Part shown: positions 48,489 to 56,870 of the stretch, in pieces
Position numbering within the stretch: the stretch's first letter is position 1
Layout: every line of letters begins with the position of its first letter
Position numbers and translations under genes: made by a program
Assembly (NCBI RefSeq): GCF_022829465.1
Contig: NZ_JAKSXZ010000092.1
Coordinates: 248,001-312,000, forward strand
Source: Methylobacterium sp. J-067
GTDB taxonomy: Bacteria > Pseudomonadota > Alphaproteobacteria > Rhizobiales > Beijerinckiaceae
DNA length: 64,000 nt
Reading direction: 5' to 3'
Notes under the pieces: model-generated
What the model was told of the DNA's origin: nothing
The model's database searches: none
What the model saw: only the letters and a program-made list of their open reading frames with translations

Positions 48489-50105
48489 ATGACCTTCGTC
48501 GTGCCGACACGCCGCTCCCTCATGGCCGGAGGCGCGGCGCTCGCCGCCCTCGGCACCGCCGGCCGCGCACGGGCCGCGAGCGAACCGGGGACCCTGACCT
48601 ACGGCATCTCGATGACCGATCTGCCGCTGACCACTGGCCAGCCGGACAGGGGCGCGGGCGGCTACCAGTTCACCGGCCTCACCCTCTACGATCCGCTGGT
48701 CGCCTGGGAACTCGATGTGGCCGACCGGCCGGGCAAGATGGTGCCGGGGCTCGCTACCTCCTGGGAGAGCGACCCCGCCGACCGGAAGAACTGGATTTTC
48801 CGCCTGCGCGACGGGGTGACGTTCCACGACGGCTCGGCCTTCGACGCCGACGCGGTGATCTGGAACTTCGACAAGGTGCTGAACAAGGAGGCACCGCATT
48901 TCGACCAGCGTCAGGCGGCGCAGGTCCGCCCGCGCCTGCCGGGCGTGGCATCTTACAAGAAGCTCGATCCGATGACGGTGCAGGTGACGACGAAGGCCGT
49001 CGACAGCCTGTTTCCCTACCAGATGCTGTGGTTCCTGATCTCCTCGCCCGCGCAATACGAGAAGGTCGGCCGGGACTGGGCGAAGTTCGCCTTCGCGCCC
49101 TCGGGCACCGGGCCGTTCAAGCTGGTGAAGCTCCTGCCGCGCGTCAGCCTGGAGATGGTGCCCAACGCCGCCTACTGGAACCCGAAGCGGATCTCGAAGC
49201 TGTCGAAGCTCACGCTCACCTGCGTGCCCGAGGATCTCGCGCGGGTGAACGCCCTGCTCTCGGGCAATGTCGATCTTATCGAATCCCCCGCGCCCGATGC
49301 CGTGCCGCGCCTCAAGGGTGCGGGCATGCGCATCGTCGGCAACGACACGCCCCATGTCTGGAACTACCACCTCTCCATGCTCGAGGGCTCGCCCTGGCGC
49401 GACCTGCGCCTGCGCAAGGCGGCCAACCTCGCCATCGACCGGGACGGCGTGGTGCAGCTGATGGGCGGGCTCGCCACCCCGGCGGTCGGGCAGGTGCAGA
49501 AGTCGAGCCCGTGGTTCGGCAAGCCGGATTTCGCGATCAAGACCGATGTCGATCAGGCCCGCAAGCTCGTGGAGGAGGCGGGCTATTCGGTGAAGAACCC
49601 CCTCAAGACGACGATCCTCATCCCGAGCGGCGGCACCGGGCAGATGCTGTCCCTGCCGATCAACGAGTACGTCCAGCAGAGCTGGGCGGAAGTCGGCATC
49701 CAGGCCGAGTTCAAGGTGGTGGAGCTGGAGGTCGCCTACACCGCGTGGCGGCAGGGCGCGGCGGATCCGAGCCTGAAGGGCGTCTCGGCGGAGAACATCG
49801 CCTACGTCACGTCCGATCCGTTCTACGCGATCCTGCGCTTCTACGATTCAAAGCAGATCTCACCCAACGGCGTGAACTGGAGCCATTACCGCAACCCGGA
49901 GGTCGATGGCCTCTGCGACAAGGTGAAGGCCAGCCTCGACCCGGCCGAGCAGGACAAACTCCTCGCCCGCATCCACGAAATCGTGGTCAACGACGCGGTG
50001 CAGGTTTGGGTGGTGCACGACACCAATGCGCATGCGTTGTCGAGCCGCGTGAAGCAGTATGTCCAGGCCCAGCACTGGTTCCAGGATCTGACTACGCTCG
50101 CCTGA
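48489..50105 (+). CDS. ABC transporter substrate-binding protein (SBP_bac_5)
   Basis: A 538-residue periplasmic binding protein. The leader PTRRSLMAGGAALAALGTAG is a Tat-type signal cleaved near ARA-AS. Family segments are YDPLVAWELDVADRPGKMVP, NWIFRLRDGVTFHDGS, and GTGPFKLVKLLPRVSLE. No permease or ATPase genes follow, so it is an orphan binding protein. The ATG at 48489 is the only start consistent with the signal peptide. Confidence 0.88.
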   Translation: MTFVVPTRRSLMAGGAALAALGTAGRARAASEPGTLTYGISMTDLPLTTGQPDRGAGGYQFTGLTLYDPLVAWELDVADRPGKMVPGLATSWESDPADRKNWIFRLRDGVTFHDGSAFDADAVIWNFDKVLNKEAPHFDQRQAAQVRPRLPGVASYKKLDPMTVQVTTKAVDSLFPYQMLWFLISSPAQYEKVGRDWAKFAFAPSGTGPFKLVKLLPRVSLEMVPNAAYWNPKRISKLSKLTLTCVPEDLARVNALLSGNVDLIESPAPDAVPRLKGAGMRIVGNDTPHVWNYHLSMLEGSPWRDLRLRKAANLAIDRDGVVQLMGGLATPAVGQVQKSSPWFGKPDFAIKTDVDQARKLVEEAGYSVKNPLKTTILIPSGGTGQMLSLPINEYVQQSWAEVGIQAEFKVVELEVAYTAWRQGAADPSLKGVSAENIAYVTSDPFYAILRFYDSKQISPNGVNWSHYRNPEVDGLCDKVKASLDPAEQDKLLARIHEIVVNDAVQVWVVHDTNAHALSSRVKQYVQAQHWFQDLTTLA

Positions 50106-50124
50106 AGACAATCGAACTTCGGAA

Positions 50125-50167
50125 CCTCCTTCGCGAACTCGTGTTGAGTCGCGATACGCGAAGGAGG
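50125..50167 (+). promoter_or_regulatory. Hairpin masking the ribosome-binding site of the 85-residue secreted protein
   Basis: CCTCCTTCGCG (50125-50135) is perfectly complementary to CGCGAAGGAGG (50157-50167), and the latter contains the AAGGAGG ribosome-binding site of the gene at 50173. Inside, CGCG+ACTC (50132-50135, 50137-50140) can pair with GAGT+CGCG (50146-50153), an alternative stem that would free the site. The layout suits a translational switch such as an RNA thermometer. Confidence 0.6.
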
Positions 50168-50172
50168 AACTT

Positions 50173-50430
50173 ATGAAGACACTGCTAGCCGGTGCGATCG
50201 TCGTAGCCTCGATCGCCAGCACTGCTCCGGCCGTGGCCCAGCGGATCGATATCGGGCCGGGCGGCCCAAGCATCGACCTGCGGTCTCGTGGCCAGCGAGA
50301 GCGGGATTTCCAGCGCGAGGAATATCGCCGGGACCGCGAGGCCGAGCGCCGCGCCTATTACCGCGAGGAGCGCTATCGGGACGACCGCCGCGATGACCGG
50401 CGCGTCTATCGTCGCGGCTACGAATACTGA
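50173..50430 (+). CDS. Small secreted Arg/Tyr/Asp-rich protein
   Basis: An 85-residue protein with a signal peptide (KTLLAGAIVVASIASTAPAV, cleavage AVA-Q) and a highly charged mature part of about 60 residues made of Arg, Asp, Glu and Tyr (REERYRDDRRDDRRVYRRGY). The mature chain has no hydrophobic core and is probably disordered, perhaps binding nucleic acid, polyanions or metal. It lies just before the lanmodulin-like gene but has its own terminator. A perfect ribosome-binding site (AAGGAGG) is buried in the hairpin described above. No family recognised. Confidence 0.75.
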   Translation: MKTLLAGAIVVASIASTAPAVAQRIDIGPGGPSIDLRSRGQRERDFQREEYRRDREAERRAYYREERYRDDRRDDRRVYRRGYEY

Positions 50431-50448
50431 TCCAGCCGCCAGGACTTG

Positions 50449-50485
50449 AAGGGGCCGGTACTCGCCGGCCCCTTTCACGTTTTTG
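50449..50485 (+). terminator. Rho-independent terminator
   Basis: AAGGGGCCGG (50449-50458) pairs with CCGGCCCCTT (50465-50474) around a 6-base loop, followed by TTCACGTTTTTG. Confidence 0.85.
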
Positions 50486-50579
50486 TAGTGTTACCGCAAC
50501 CGACGGCCACTTTTCGCACTTGCGTTAGGTTGGTCCGCGCACTAGGACACTCACGCATCGATTTCGGGAGAAAGTGGCA

Positions 50580-50993
50580 ATGACCCTTCGCAACATCAGT
50601 GGTTTCGCGGCCGTGGCTCTTCTGGCTGCTGGTTTTGCAGCGCCGTCCGCCATGGCGAAGCCGATGGGCGGCGCCGGCGCCGTCAAGATGATCGACACCG
50701 ACAACGACGGCACCGTCGACATGAAGGAAGTCGAGGCTGTCGCCTCCGCCACGTTCGACCGCCTCGAGAAGGATTCCGACGGCACCCTCGACGCCAAGGA
50801 GCTGAAGGGCCGCCTGAGCAAGGCCGGTGTGAAGACCGCCGATCCGGATTCCGACGGTACCCTCGACAAGAAGGAATACCTCGCGGCCGTCGGTGAGCGC
50901 TTCAAGATGGCCGACCCGGACGGTGACGGCACCCTCGACGCCAAGGAGCTGAACTCCAAGGCCGGCAAGGCGCTCCTCGCCCTCATCAAGTAA
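50580..50993 (+). CDS. Lanmodulin-like EF-hand protein (periplasmic)
   Basis: A 137-residue protein with a signal peptide (NISGFAAVALLAAGFAAPSAMA) and four 12-residue EF loops at about residues 39, 63, 88 and 112: DTDNDGTVDMKE, EKDSDGTLDAKE, DPDSDGTLDKKE, DPDGDGTLDAKE. Spacing (24, 25, 24) and linkers (ELKGRLS, EYLAAVGERFK, ELNSKAGKALLALI) follow lanmodulin of Methylorubrum extorquens, whose hands are close together and carry Pro at loop position 2. Here Pro is kept only in loops 3 and 4; loop 1 has Thr, loop 2 has Lys and begins with Glu. I infer a periplasmic lanthanide- or calcium-binding protein. The ATG at 50580 is preferred over GTG 50574 because GGGAG lies eight bases ahead. Confidence 0.85.
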   Translation: MTLRNISGFAAVALLAAGFAAPSAMAKPMGGAGAVKMIDTDNDGTVDMKEVEAVASATFDRLEKDSDGTLDAKELKGRLSKAGVKTADPDSDGTLDKKEYLAAVGERFKMADPDGDGTLDAKELNSKAGKALLALIK

Positions 50994-51016
50994 GCGGCAT
51001 CCCCGCTGCACGGACG

Positions 51017-51044
51017 AACCCCCGGTGAGAGCCGGGGGTTTTTT
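51017..51044 (+). terminator. Rho-independent terminator after the lanmodulin-like gene
   Basis: AACCCCCGG (51017-51025) pairs with CCGGGGGTT (51032-51040) around TGAGAG and runs into six T. Confidence 0.93.
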
Positions 51045-51062
51045 GTTGGCGTGGGACCGCCC

Positions 51063-53486
51063 CTACCGTCCCCACAGCCCCACGCGCTCGGCCCGGGCCT
51101 GATCCTCCGCGTCGAGGAGGTCGGGCGGGGCGTCCTCGCGGGCGCGGGCACCGCCCGCCGCTACGATGAGGCTGGCGAGGTCGGCCCCGTCGAGGGTGCA
51201 GCGGGCGCCCTCCGCGCCGCCGCCCGCGCAGACCACCTCGCGCCGCCGCAGGTAGGCGGCGAGTTGCCGGGCAAGATGCCCGCCCTGGCCCTCGACGCCG
51301 AGGAGCCGCACGGCGCGCCCCCGGAACGAAAGGGTGGCGGTGTCGATCACGCTCGGCACGCCCCGGACCTCGTCCGACGTGCCGGAGGGGGGCGGGGCCA
51401 CCTGCGTCGCGGGCACGGCCTCGGCCCGCGCGGCGGAGACGGGCGCCCGCGCCTTGCCCTTGGCGATGAGCGCCGAGGCCCGCTGGACGAAATCGTGGAA
51501 GATCCCCGCCGGCATCTCGCCGCCGAACATCCTGTTCATGGGGCTGTCGTCGTCGTTGCCGACCCAGACGCCGACCACGAGGTCGGGCGTCATGCCGACG
51601 AACCACGCATCACGGAAATCCTGGCTGGTGCCGGTCTTGCCGCCGACGATCTGGCCCGGCACCCGCGCCGCCCGGCCGGTGCCCGATTCGACCACGGCCT
51701 GCAATGAATCGAGCATCATCGTGCGCGGCTCGACGGGCAGGCTCGCCGTGTCGGTGGAGTCGGCGCGGACGTAGACCGGCTTCGGATCGCCGCCCCGGAT
51801 CGCGTTGATCGCGTAGGTGTCCAGAGGCGTGCGCCCGGCAAGGACCGAACCGAAGGCGCGGGTCATCTCCAGGAGGCTCACCGCGCCGGAGCCGAGGACG
51901 AGGCTCGGCACGGCCGGGAGGTCGGATTGGATGCCGAGCCGCTTCGCCGTGGCGATGATCGCCGGGATGCCGACCTCCTGGCCGAGCTGGGCGGCCACGG
52001 TGTTGATCGACAGGGCGAAGGCGGTGCGCAGGGGCACCGGCCCCCGGTACTTGTTGTCGTCGTTCTCCGGCTCCCAATCGCCGATGCGGACGGGGCGGTC
52101 GACCACCCCCGAATCGGGCGTGAAACCCTTCTCGTAGGCCGTGAGGTAGGTGAGCATCTTGAACAGCGAGCCGGGCTGGCGCTTCGCCTGCACCGCGCGG
52201 TTGAACTGGCTGTCCTCGTAATCGCGCCCGCCGACCAGGGCGAGGATCGCGCCCTCCTTCGACAGCACCACCATCGCCGCCTGCCCGACCTTGCGGCGGG
52301 CGCCGTCCTTGTCGAGGCGCTTGGCCACCGCCGCCTCGGCGAGGCTCTGGAGATCGAGGTTCAGGGTGGAGCGGACGGTGATGTCGCCGTCGGTGCCCGC
52401 CAGACGCTTCAGATCCGGGGCGATCATGTCGAGGAAGTAGTTCGAGCCGGGCGGCGCCTCGGGCGGGGTCTTCAGCGTCACGCTCTGGCGGCGGGCGGCG
52501 TCCGCCTCCTTCGCGGTGATGGCCCCGGTCTCGACCATGGCCTGGAGCACCACGTCGGCGCGCTCCTTGGCGCCGCCGAGGTTGCGCGTCGGGGCGAGTT
52601 GCGACGGCGCGCGGACGAGGCCCGCGAGCATCGCCGCCTCGGGCAGGGTCAGGGCCTTGGCCGGCTTACCGAAATAGCGCCGTGCGGCGGCATCGGCACC
52701 ATAGGCGCCCGCGCCGAAATAGGCGGCATCGAGATAGCCGAGCAGGATCTCGTCCTTGCTCATGGTCGCCTCGGCGCGCAGCGCCAGCAGCGCCTCCTGC
52801 GTCTTGCGCCAGAGCGACTTCTCCTGATTCAGGGTGATGAGACGGACATATTGCTGCGTGATGGTCGAGCCGCCCTCGCGCACGCCCCCGCCGCGCAGGT
52901 TGCGCCACGCGGCGCGGGCGAGGCCGCGCAGGTCGATCCCCCAATGCTGGTAGAAGCGCCGGTCCTCGATGGCGACGATCGCCTGGGCGAGGTGCGGCGG
53001 CAGGTCGGCCTGGGTCAGCCTCTGGCCCCGGAAGCTGCCGCGGGTGGCGAAGACCTTGCCGTTGTCGGCCTCCACCGTGACGGCGCGCTGGGCCGGCGCC
53101 GCCGCGCCGCTGCCGAGGGGCGGCAGGCTCACGAGCGCGGCGAGGACGTAGAGCCCGAGCGCCATTGCCGGCAGCAGGATGACGGCCGCGGCGATCGCCA
53201 GGGCCGGCCGGCCGGACGACACGGCGCGCAGGCTGCGAAACCGGCTCGGCGTCGCCGGTCGCGGCTCGGGCGCGGGCCGCGCCTCCCGGCGGCGGCGACG
53301 AGCCTCGACGGCCCCCTGCAGGCCGGAGCGGGCCGCCCGGTAGGCGCCACCCCCGGCCCGTCCGGCGAAGACACCGAGGCTGCGCCCGAGGGCGGCGGCC
53401 GCGCCGAGCACCTCGCGCCCGGCGGCGCGGGTGTCGGGCGATTGGCCCCCGGGGGGCGATGGGTCCGGGCGAGGGCCGTCGTTCAC
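51063..53486 (-). CDS. Class A penicillin-binding protein (PBP1A type) with SNase-like C-terminal tail
   Basis: An 807-residue bifunctional peptidoglycan synthase. A basic cytoplasmic N-terminus (about 95 residues) precedes one membrane helix (ALAIAAAVILLPAMALGLYV). The glycosyltransferase domain has AIEDRRFYQHWGIDLRGLAR and GGSTITQQYVRL; the transpeptidase domain has SLFK (in RQPGSLFKMLTYL), SIN (ALSINTVAAQLG) and KTG (GGKTGTSQDFRDAW). The last 95 or so residues (VIDTATLSFRGRAVRLLGVE to ARAERVGLWGR) resemble the OB-fold of staphylococcal-nuclease-like domains, an unusual addition. The start is GTG at 53486, overlapping the HdeD-like gene by 4 bases. Confidence 0.88.
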   Translation of the reverse strand: MNDGPRPDPSPPGGQSPDTRAAGREVLGAAAALGRSLGVFAGRAGGGAYRAARSGLQGAVEARRRRREARPAPEPRPATPSRFRSLRAVSSGRPALAIAAAVILLPAMALGLYVLAALVSLPPLGSGAAAPAQRAVTVEADNGKVFATRGSFRGQRLTQADLPPHLAQAIVAIEDRRFYQHWGIDLRGLARAAWRNLRGGGVREGGSTITQQYVRLITLNQEKSLWRKTQEALLALRAEATMSKDEILLGYLDAAYFGAGAYGADAAARRYFGKPAKALTLPEAAMLAGLVRAPSQLAPTRNLGGAKERADVVLQAMVETGAITAKEADAARRQSVTLKTPPEAPPGSNYFLDMIAPDLKRLAGTDGDITVRSTLNLDLQSLAEAAVAKRLDKDGARRKVGQAAMVVLSKEGAILALVGGRDYEDSQFNRAVQAKRQPGSLFKMLTYLTAYEKGFTPDSGVVDRPVRIGDWEPENDDNKYRGPVPLRTAFALSINTVAAQLGQEVGIPAIIATAKRLGIQSDLPAVPSLVLGSGAVSLLEMTRAFGSVLAGRTPLDTYAINAIRGGDPKPVYVRADSTDTASLPVEPRTMMLDSLQAVVESGTGRAARVPGQIVGGKTGTSQDFRDAWFVGMTPDLVVGVWVGNDDDSPMNRMFGGEMPAGIFHDFVQRASALIAKGKARAPVSAARAEAVPATQVAPPPSGTSDEVRGVPSVIDTATLSFRGRAVRLLGVEGQGGHLARQLAAYLRRREVVCAGGGAEGARCTLDGADLASLIVAAGGARAREDAPPDLLDAEDQARAERVGLWGR

Positions 53487-54124
53487 GGCCTGCGCGGGAG
53501 CACGGTCGCGGAGGCGTGGCGGCTGCGCAGGCTGATGCCGAGGATCACCAGCATCACGCCGAAGGCGATGGCATAGGCGCCGAGCCACCATGTCAGCACC
53601 AGGGCCGACATGCCGGGCTCGATCACCAGGGCGAGGCCGAACAGCACGGAGACGATCCCGCCGAGCAGGAGCCACCACCGCCCGTAATGCAGGTGCAGCC
53701 GGAAGGCGGCGGCGATCATCAGGGCGCCGGTCACGAAGGCCCAGGCGGCGAGCAGCAGCACGAAGGCCCAGACCGCCGCCGCCGGCACGAGAAAGGCGGC
53801 CACGCCGACGACGATGTCCACGAGGCCTTCGAGCAGCAGGAAGCCCCAGCGCTCGTGCTTCTGCGCGGCGCGGATCGCCCCGACGATGGTGAAGATGCCG
53901 TCCACGAGCATGTAGGCGGCAAAGAACAGGACCAGCGAGAGCACGAAGGCGGCCGGCGCCGCGAAGGCGATGGCGCCGAACAGGATGCTGACGACCCCGC
54001 GCAGGGCGACGAGCCACCAGTTGCGGGCGAGCGCGGTGCTCATGGCGTCGAGGCGGGCGGCCCCGACGAGGGGAACGCCCGTGGGCGTGGTGGACCGGGG
54101 ATCGAGAGAGGGACCGCCTGTCAT
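53483..54124 (-). CDS. HdeD family membrane protein (DUF308)
   Basis: A 213-residue membrane protein with six predicted helices in repeated DUF308 units: WWLVALRGVVSILFGAIAF, AAYMLVDGIFTIVGAIRA, WGFLLLEGLVDIVVGVAAF, ALMIAAAFRLHLHYGRWWLL, GGIVSVLFGLALVIEPG and the last helix ending GISLRSR. HdeD proteins are linked to acid stress in enterobacteria; the role here is unknown. It is translated just before the PBP gene with a 4-base overlap, suggesting a shared envelope function. Confidence 0.85.
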   Translation of the reverse strand: MTGGPSLDPRSTTPTGVPLVGAARLDAMSTALARNWWLVALRGVVSILFGAIAFAAPAAFVLSLVLFFAAYMLVDGIFTIVGAIRAAQKHERWGFLLLEGLVDIVVGVAAFLVPAAAVWAFVLLLAAWAFVTGALMIAAAFRLHLHYGRWWLLLGGIVSVLFGLALVIEPGMSALVLTWWLGAYAIAFGVMLVILGISLRSRHASATVLPRRP

Positions 54125-54235
54125 GGCCTGGCGTGCTCCGGCGAGGGGGCTGCGGCGTCGCGAGCAAGCTCCACCGTTCGCCCCCCAAACGCGGTGCGTG
54201 CCGGGGCGTTCCTGCGCCGGCGTCGCGCCGACCGC

Positions 54236-55294
54236 TTACTCCGCGTCGGGCGGCAGGGCTTCGGTCACTTCGATGCGGCGCGGCGCGGAGGGTGCGGTCT
54301 CCGGCTGGGCGCCGGTATCGGCGGCGGCGGCCACCGCCGTCACGCCCCGGTAGCGGGCGAGGCGGGCATCGATCATGTCCTCGATGCGGCTCTGGAACTC
54401 GGCGATGGTCAGGTGGCGGCGCTTGCCGCCCTCCGTCTGGGTGAACAGGCTGCGGTTCGCCTTCGCCGCCGAGCGGAACGCCTTGGCGGCGGTCTCGTCG
54501 GGCTTCTCGCTCGACAGGGAGACGAACCTGCCCGCGCTCGCCGTGCCGAGGAAATGGGCGAGGTACATCTCGGTGGTCGAGAGCGGACGGCCGACGCGGG
54601 CCTCGATCCGGTCGCGGTCGCGCTTGATCAATTCGGCCGCCATCAGGGCGGCGACGCGGGGGTCGTTGCGCAGGGAGAGGACGTGGTCCTTCATCCCCCC
54701 GGCGACGGTGATGGCCGGGCCGCTGCCCTTCACGGAGGCTGCTTCCTCCGTGAGGCCGTGGCGGGCGCCGAAGTCGCGGATCAGTTCGAGCCAGGTCGCC
54801 TTCACGAACTGGAACAGGCCCTGCGCGGAGGAGGTCGCCGCCTTCGCGTCGGTGTCGAAGCTGGATTCCTTGTCGGCGAGCGCCATCATGTAGACGGGAT
54901 CGACGCCGGCCTCCTCGGAGGCCTTCACGATGGTGTCGACCACCTTCAGCGGGACGCTGCGCTGGCCGAAGCGCACCGCGTCCTCGCCGTCTTCCTGCGT
55001 GACGCGCGGCAGGGTGGCGAGGTTGTCGGCGATGAGGTCCGTGGTCGGCGGGTTCTGCTCCGGCAGGGGCAGGCCGTTCCAGGCGGAGCGGGCCTCGGTG
55101 GGCGGGGCGGCGATGAGGGCGGTCTCGGTCTTCGGGCTGGACTCGATCCGGTCATGGGCCTGGGCGGCCGGGACGAAGAAGGCCGGCGCGATGGCCGCCT
55201 GCGGAAGGCCGAAACCGGCCAGCAGGCCGAGCGCGAGGGCGCAGGTCGCACGGGAGCGGCCCTGCCGCCGGGTGCGCGTGGTCGTCGCGAGCAT
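54236..55294 (-). CDS. Lytic transglycosylase (SLT-type) domain protein
   Basis: A 352-residue exported protein from ATG 55294; a frame from 55345 adds 17 residues ahead of the basic signal region. Signal: SRATCALALGLLAGFGLPQA with cleavage around AQA-HD. The catalytic part resembles the SLT fold, with Glu in YMMALADKESSFDTDAKAAT and SAQGLFQFVKATWLELI. The C-terminal region (LTIAEFQSRIEDMIDARLAR) is helical. It probably cuts peptidoglycan during growth or envelope-complex insertion. Its neighbours on the same strand are HdeD-like and PBP genes. Confidence 0.83.
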   Translation of the reverse strand: MLATTTRTRRQGRSRATCALALGLLAGFGLPQAAIAPAFFVPAAQAHDRIESSPKTETALIAAPPTEARSAWNGLPLPEQNPPTTDLIADNLATLPRVTQEDGEDAVRFGQRSVPLKVVDTIVKASEEAGVDPVYMMALADKESSFDTDAKAATSSAQGLFQFVKATWLELIRDFGARHGLTEEAASVKGSGPAITVAGGMKDHVLSLRNDPRVAALMAAELIKRDRDRIEARVGRPLSTTEMYLAHFLGTASAGRFVSLSSEKPDETAAKAFRSAAKANRSLFTQTEGGKRRHLTIAEFQSRIEDMIDARLARYRGVTAVAAAADTGAQPETAPSAPRRIEVTEALPPDAE

Positions 55295-55679
55295 GAGTCC
55301 GCCCACGTCGTCGGCGCAACGCGCCGGCTCCGGGAAAACCCCCATCCTTAGGTCCTCTTGTTCTGTGCATTCCCCCGAAGGCCCCGGCTCTGGCGGCCGG
55401 GTGGCGTCGGGCGGCCGGCTCTATCGACGCCGGCCGTGACCAGAATGGGACGACCAGATGATTGGACCGTGGCAGGCCCCCCGCGGCGTTAACCTTTGCG
55501 AGGCGGCGCGCAGGGCTGGAATCGAGGCGGGGCGGGCGTGTGACAGTTGCAAGATGTCGCAGCCGGTCTTGGAACGAAGCACGCAGGGACCAGTTGGGTA
55601 GGGCCCGCAACCCGGGCGCCGGAGGTTCGACCTTCCATCCCGGACGCGTCATGCGTCCTCACAAGGACACCAGTTTCCC
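55295..55679. other. Divergent leader region of the inositol-phosphate synthase cluster
   Basis: A 385-base stretch between the lytic transglycosylase and the cluster. It holds CGGCCGGC/GCCGGCCG (55412-55419 with 55429-55436) and a 47-codon ORF at 55458-55601 that begins MIGPWQAPRG and includes a CDSCKMSQ segment. That ORF lacks a good ribosome-binding site; it might be a YcaO precursor peptide, a leader or nothing. Further on, CAGTTGGGTAG and GGTTCGACC look like tRNA D- and T-arm pieces but do not fold into a tRNA. Confidence 0.5.
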
Positions 55680-56870
55680 ATGAGCATGCAGCCCGGTCGC
55701 CGCGTCGGCGTCGCCATCGTTGGCATGGGGGGCGCCGTCGCCACCACCGCCATCGCCGGCATCGAGATGATCAAGTCCGGTTCGAACCGGCTCGATGGTC
55801 TGCCGCTCGCGGGCGTTCCGGTCGCCGGGATGGCCGATTACAAGGACCTCGTCTTCGGCGGCTGGGATCTGAACAGCGACGACCTCGCCTCCGCCGCCGC
55901 CGGTCACGGCGTGCTGTCGCGGGAGGACATCGAGAACGGCGCCCAGGTGCTCAAGGGCATCGTGCCGTGGCCGGCGGTCGGCAGCGCCAAGTTCTGCAAG
56001 AACATCGACGGGCAGAACCGCATCGTTGCCAAGGACCACCGCGAGGCGGTCTCGGTGATCGCCAACGACCTGAACCGCTTCAAAAAGGAGAGCAACCTCG
56101 ATGAGGTCGTGGTGGTGAACCTCGCCTCCACCGAGCGCTGGCCCGACCTCTCCGACCCGACGCTGAACTCCACCGCCGCCTTCGAGAAGGGGCTGGATTC
56201 GAGCGACGAGGCGATCTCGCCCGCGATGCTCTACGCCTACGCGGCGATCAAGAGCGGCATCCCCTACGCCAACTTCACCCCGTCGGTCGCCGCCGACGTG
56301 CCGGCCCTCCTCGAACTCGCCAAGGACCTCAACGTCCCGGTGGCGGGCAAGGACGGCAAGACCGGCCAGACCATGATGAAGACGGTGCTCGCCCCCGCGT
56401 TCAAGGCCCGCGCCCTGCACGTCGATGGCTGGTTCTCCACCAACATCCTCGGCAACCGCGACGGCCTCGCCCTCAACGATCCGAACTCGTTGCAGTCGAA
56501 GCTCAACACCAAGGGCACGGTGCTCGATTCGATCCTCGGCTACCCGGTCGAGGACCACCTCGTGCACATCCACTATTACCGCCCGCGCGGTGACGACAAG
56601 GAAGCCTGGGACAACATCGACATCACCGGCTTCATGGGCCAGCGGATGCAGGTGAAGGTGAACTTCCTCTGCAAGGACTCGATCCTGGCCGCCCCGCTCG
56701 TCATCGAGATCGCCCGCGTCCTCGACCTCGCCAAGAAGCGCGGCGACGGCGGCGTGCAGGAGCAGCTCTCGACCTTCTTCAAGGCGCCGATGGTCAAGAA
56801 CGGCCACGGGCCGGAGCACGCCTTCGGCAAGCAGGAGAAGATGCTCCTCGACTGGCTCGGCGCACACTGA
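55680..56870 (+). CDS. ino1: Myo-inositol-1-phosphate synthase
   Basis: A 396-residue NAD-dependent enzyme making L-myo-inositol 1-phosphate from glucose 6-phosphate. The dinucleotide loop is VAIVGMGGAVATTAIAGI; VVVVNLASTERWPDL, GIPYANFTPSVAADVPAL, VAGKDGKTGQTMMKTVLAP, LHVDGWFSTNILGNRDG and LVHIHYYRPRGDDKE match the bacterial/archaeal-type family. It is the first gene of an eight-gene plus-strand run. The next start overlaps its stop by one base. Free-living alphaproteobacteria rarely need inositol for lipids, so it probably serves the neighbouring biosynthetic genes. Confidence 0.88.
   Translation: MSMQPGRRVGVAIVGMGGAVATTAIAGIEMIKSGSNRLDGLPLAGVPVAGMADYKDLVFGGWDLNSDDLASAAAGHGVLSREDIENGAQVLKGIVPWPAVGSAKFCKNIDGQNRIVAKDHREAVSVIANDLNRFKKESNLDEVVVVNLASTERWPDLSDPTLNSTAAFEKGLDSSDEAISPAMLYAYAAIKSGIPYANFTPSVAADVPALLELAKDLNVPVAGKDGKTGQTMMKTVLAPAFKARALHVDGWFSTNILGNRDGLALNDPNSLQSKLNTKGTVLDSILGYPVEDHLVHIHYYRPRGDDKEAWDNIDITGFMGQRMQVKVNFLCKDSILAAPLVIEIARVLDLAKKRGDGGVQEQLSTFFKAPMVKNGHGPEHAFGKQEKMLLDWLGAH

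Noticed and set aside
55570..55640. tRNA-like pieces (CAGTTGGGTAG and GGTTCGACC)
   Set aside because: The acceptor arm does not pair, the anticodon stem would have a 5-base loop and the T-stem is off register, so no tRNA is called.
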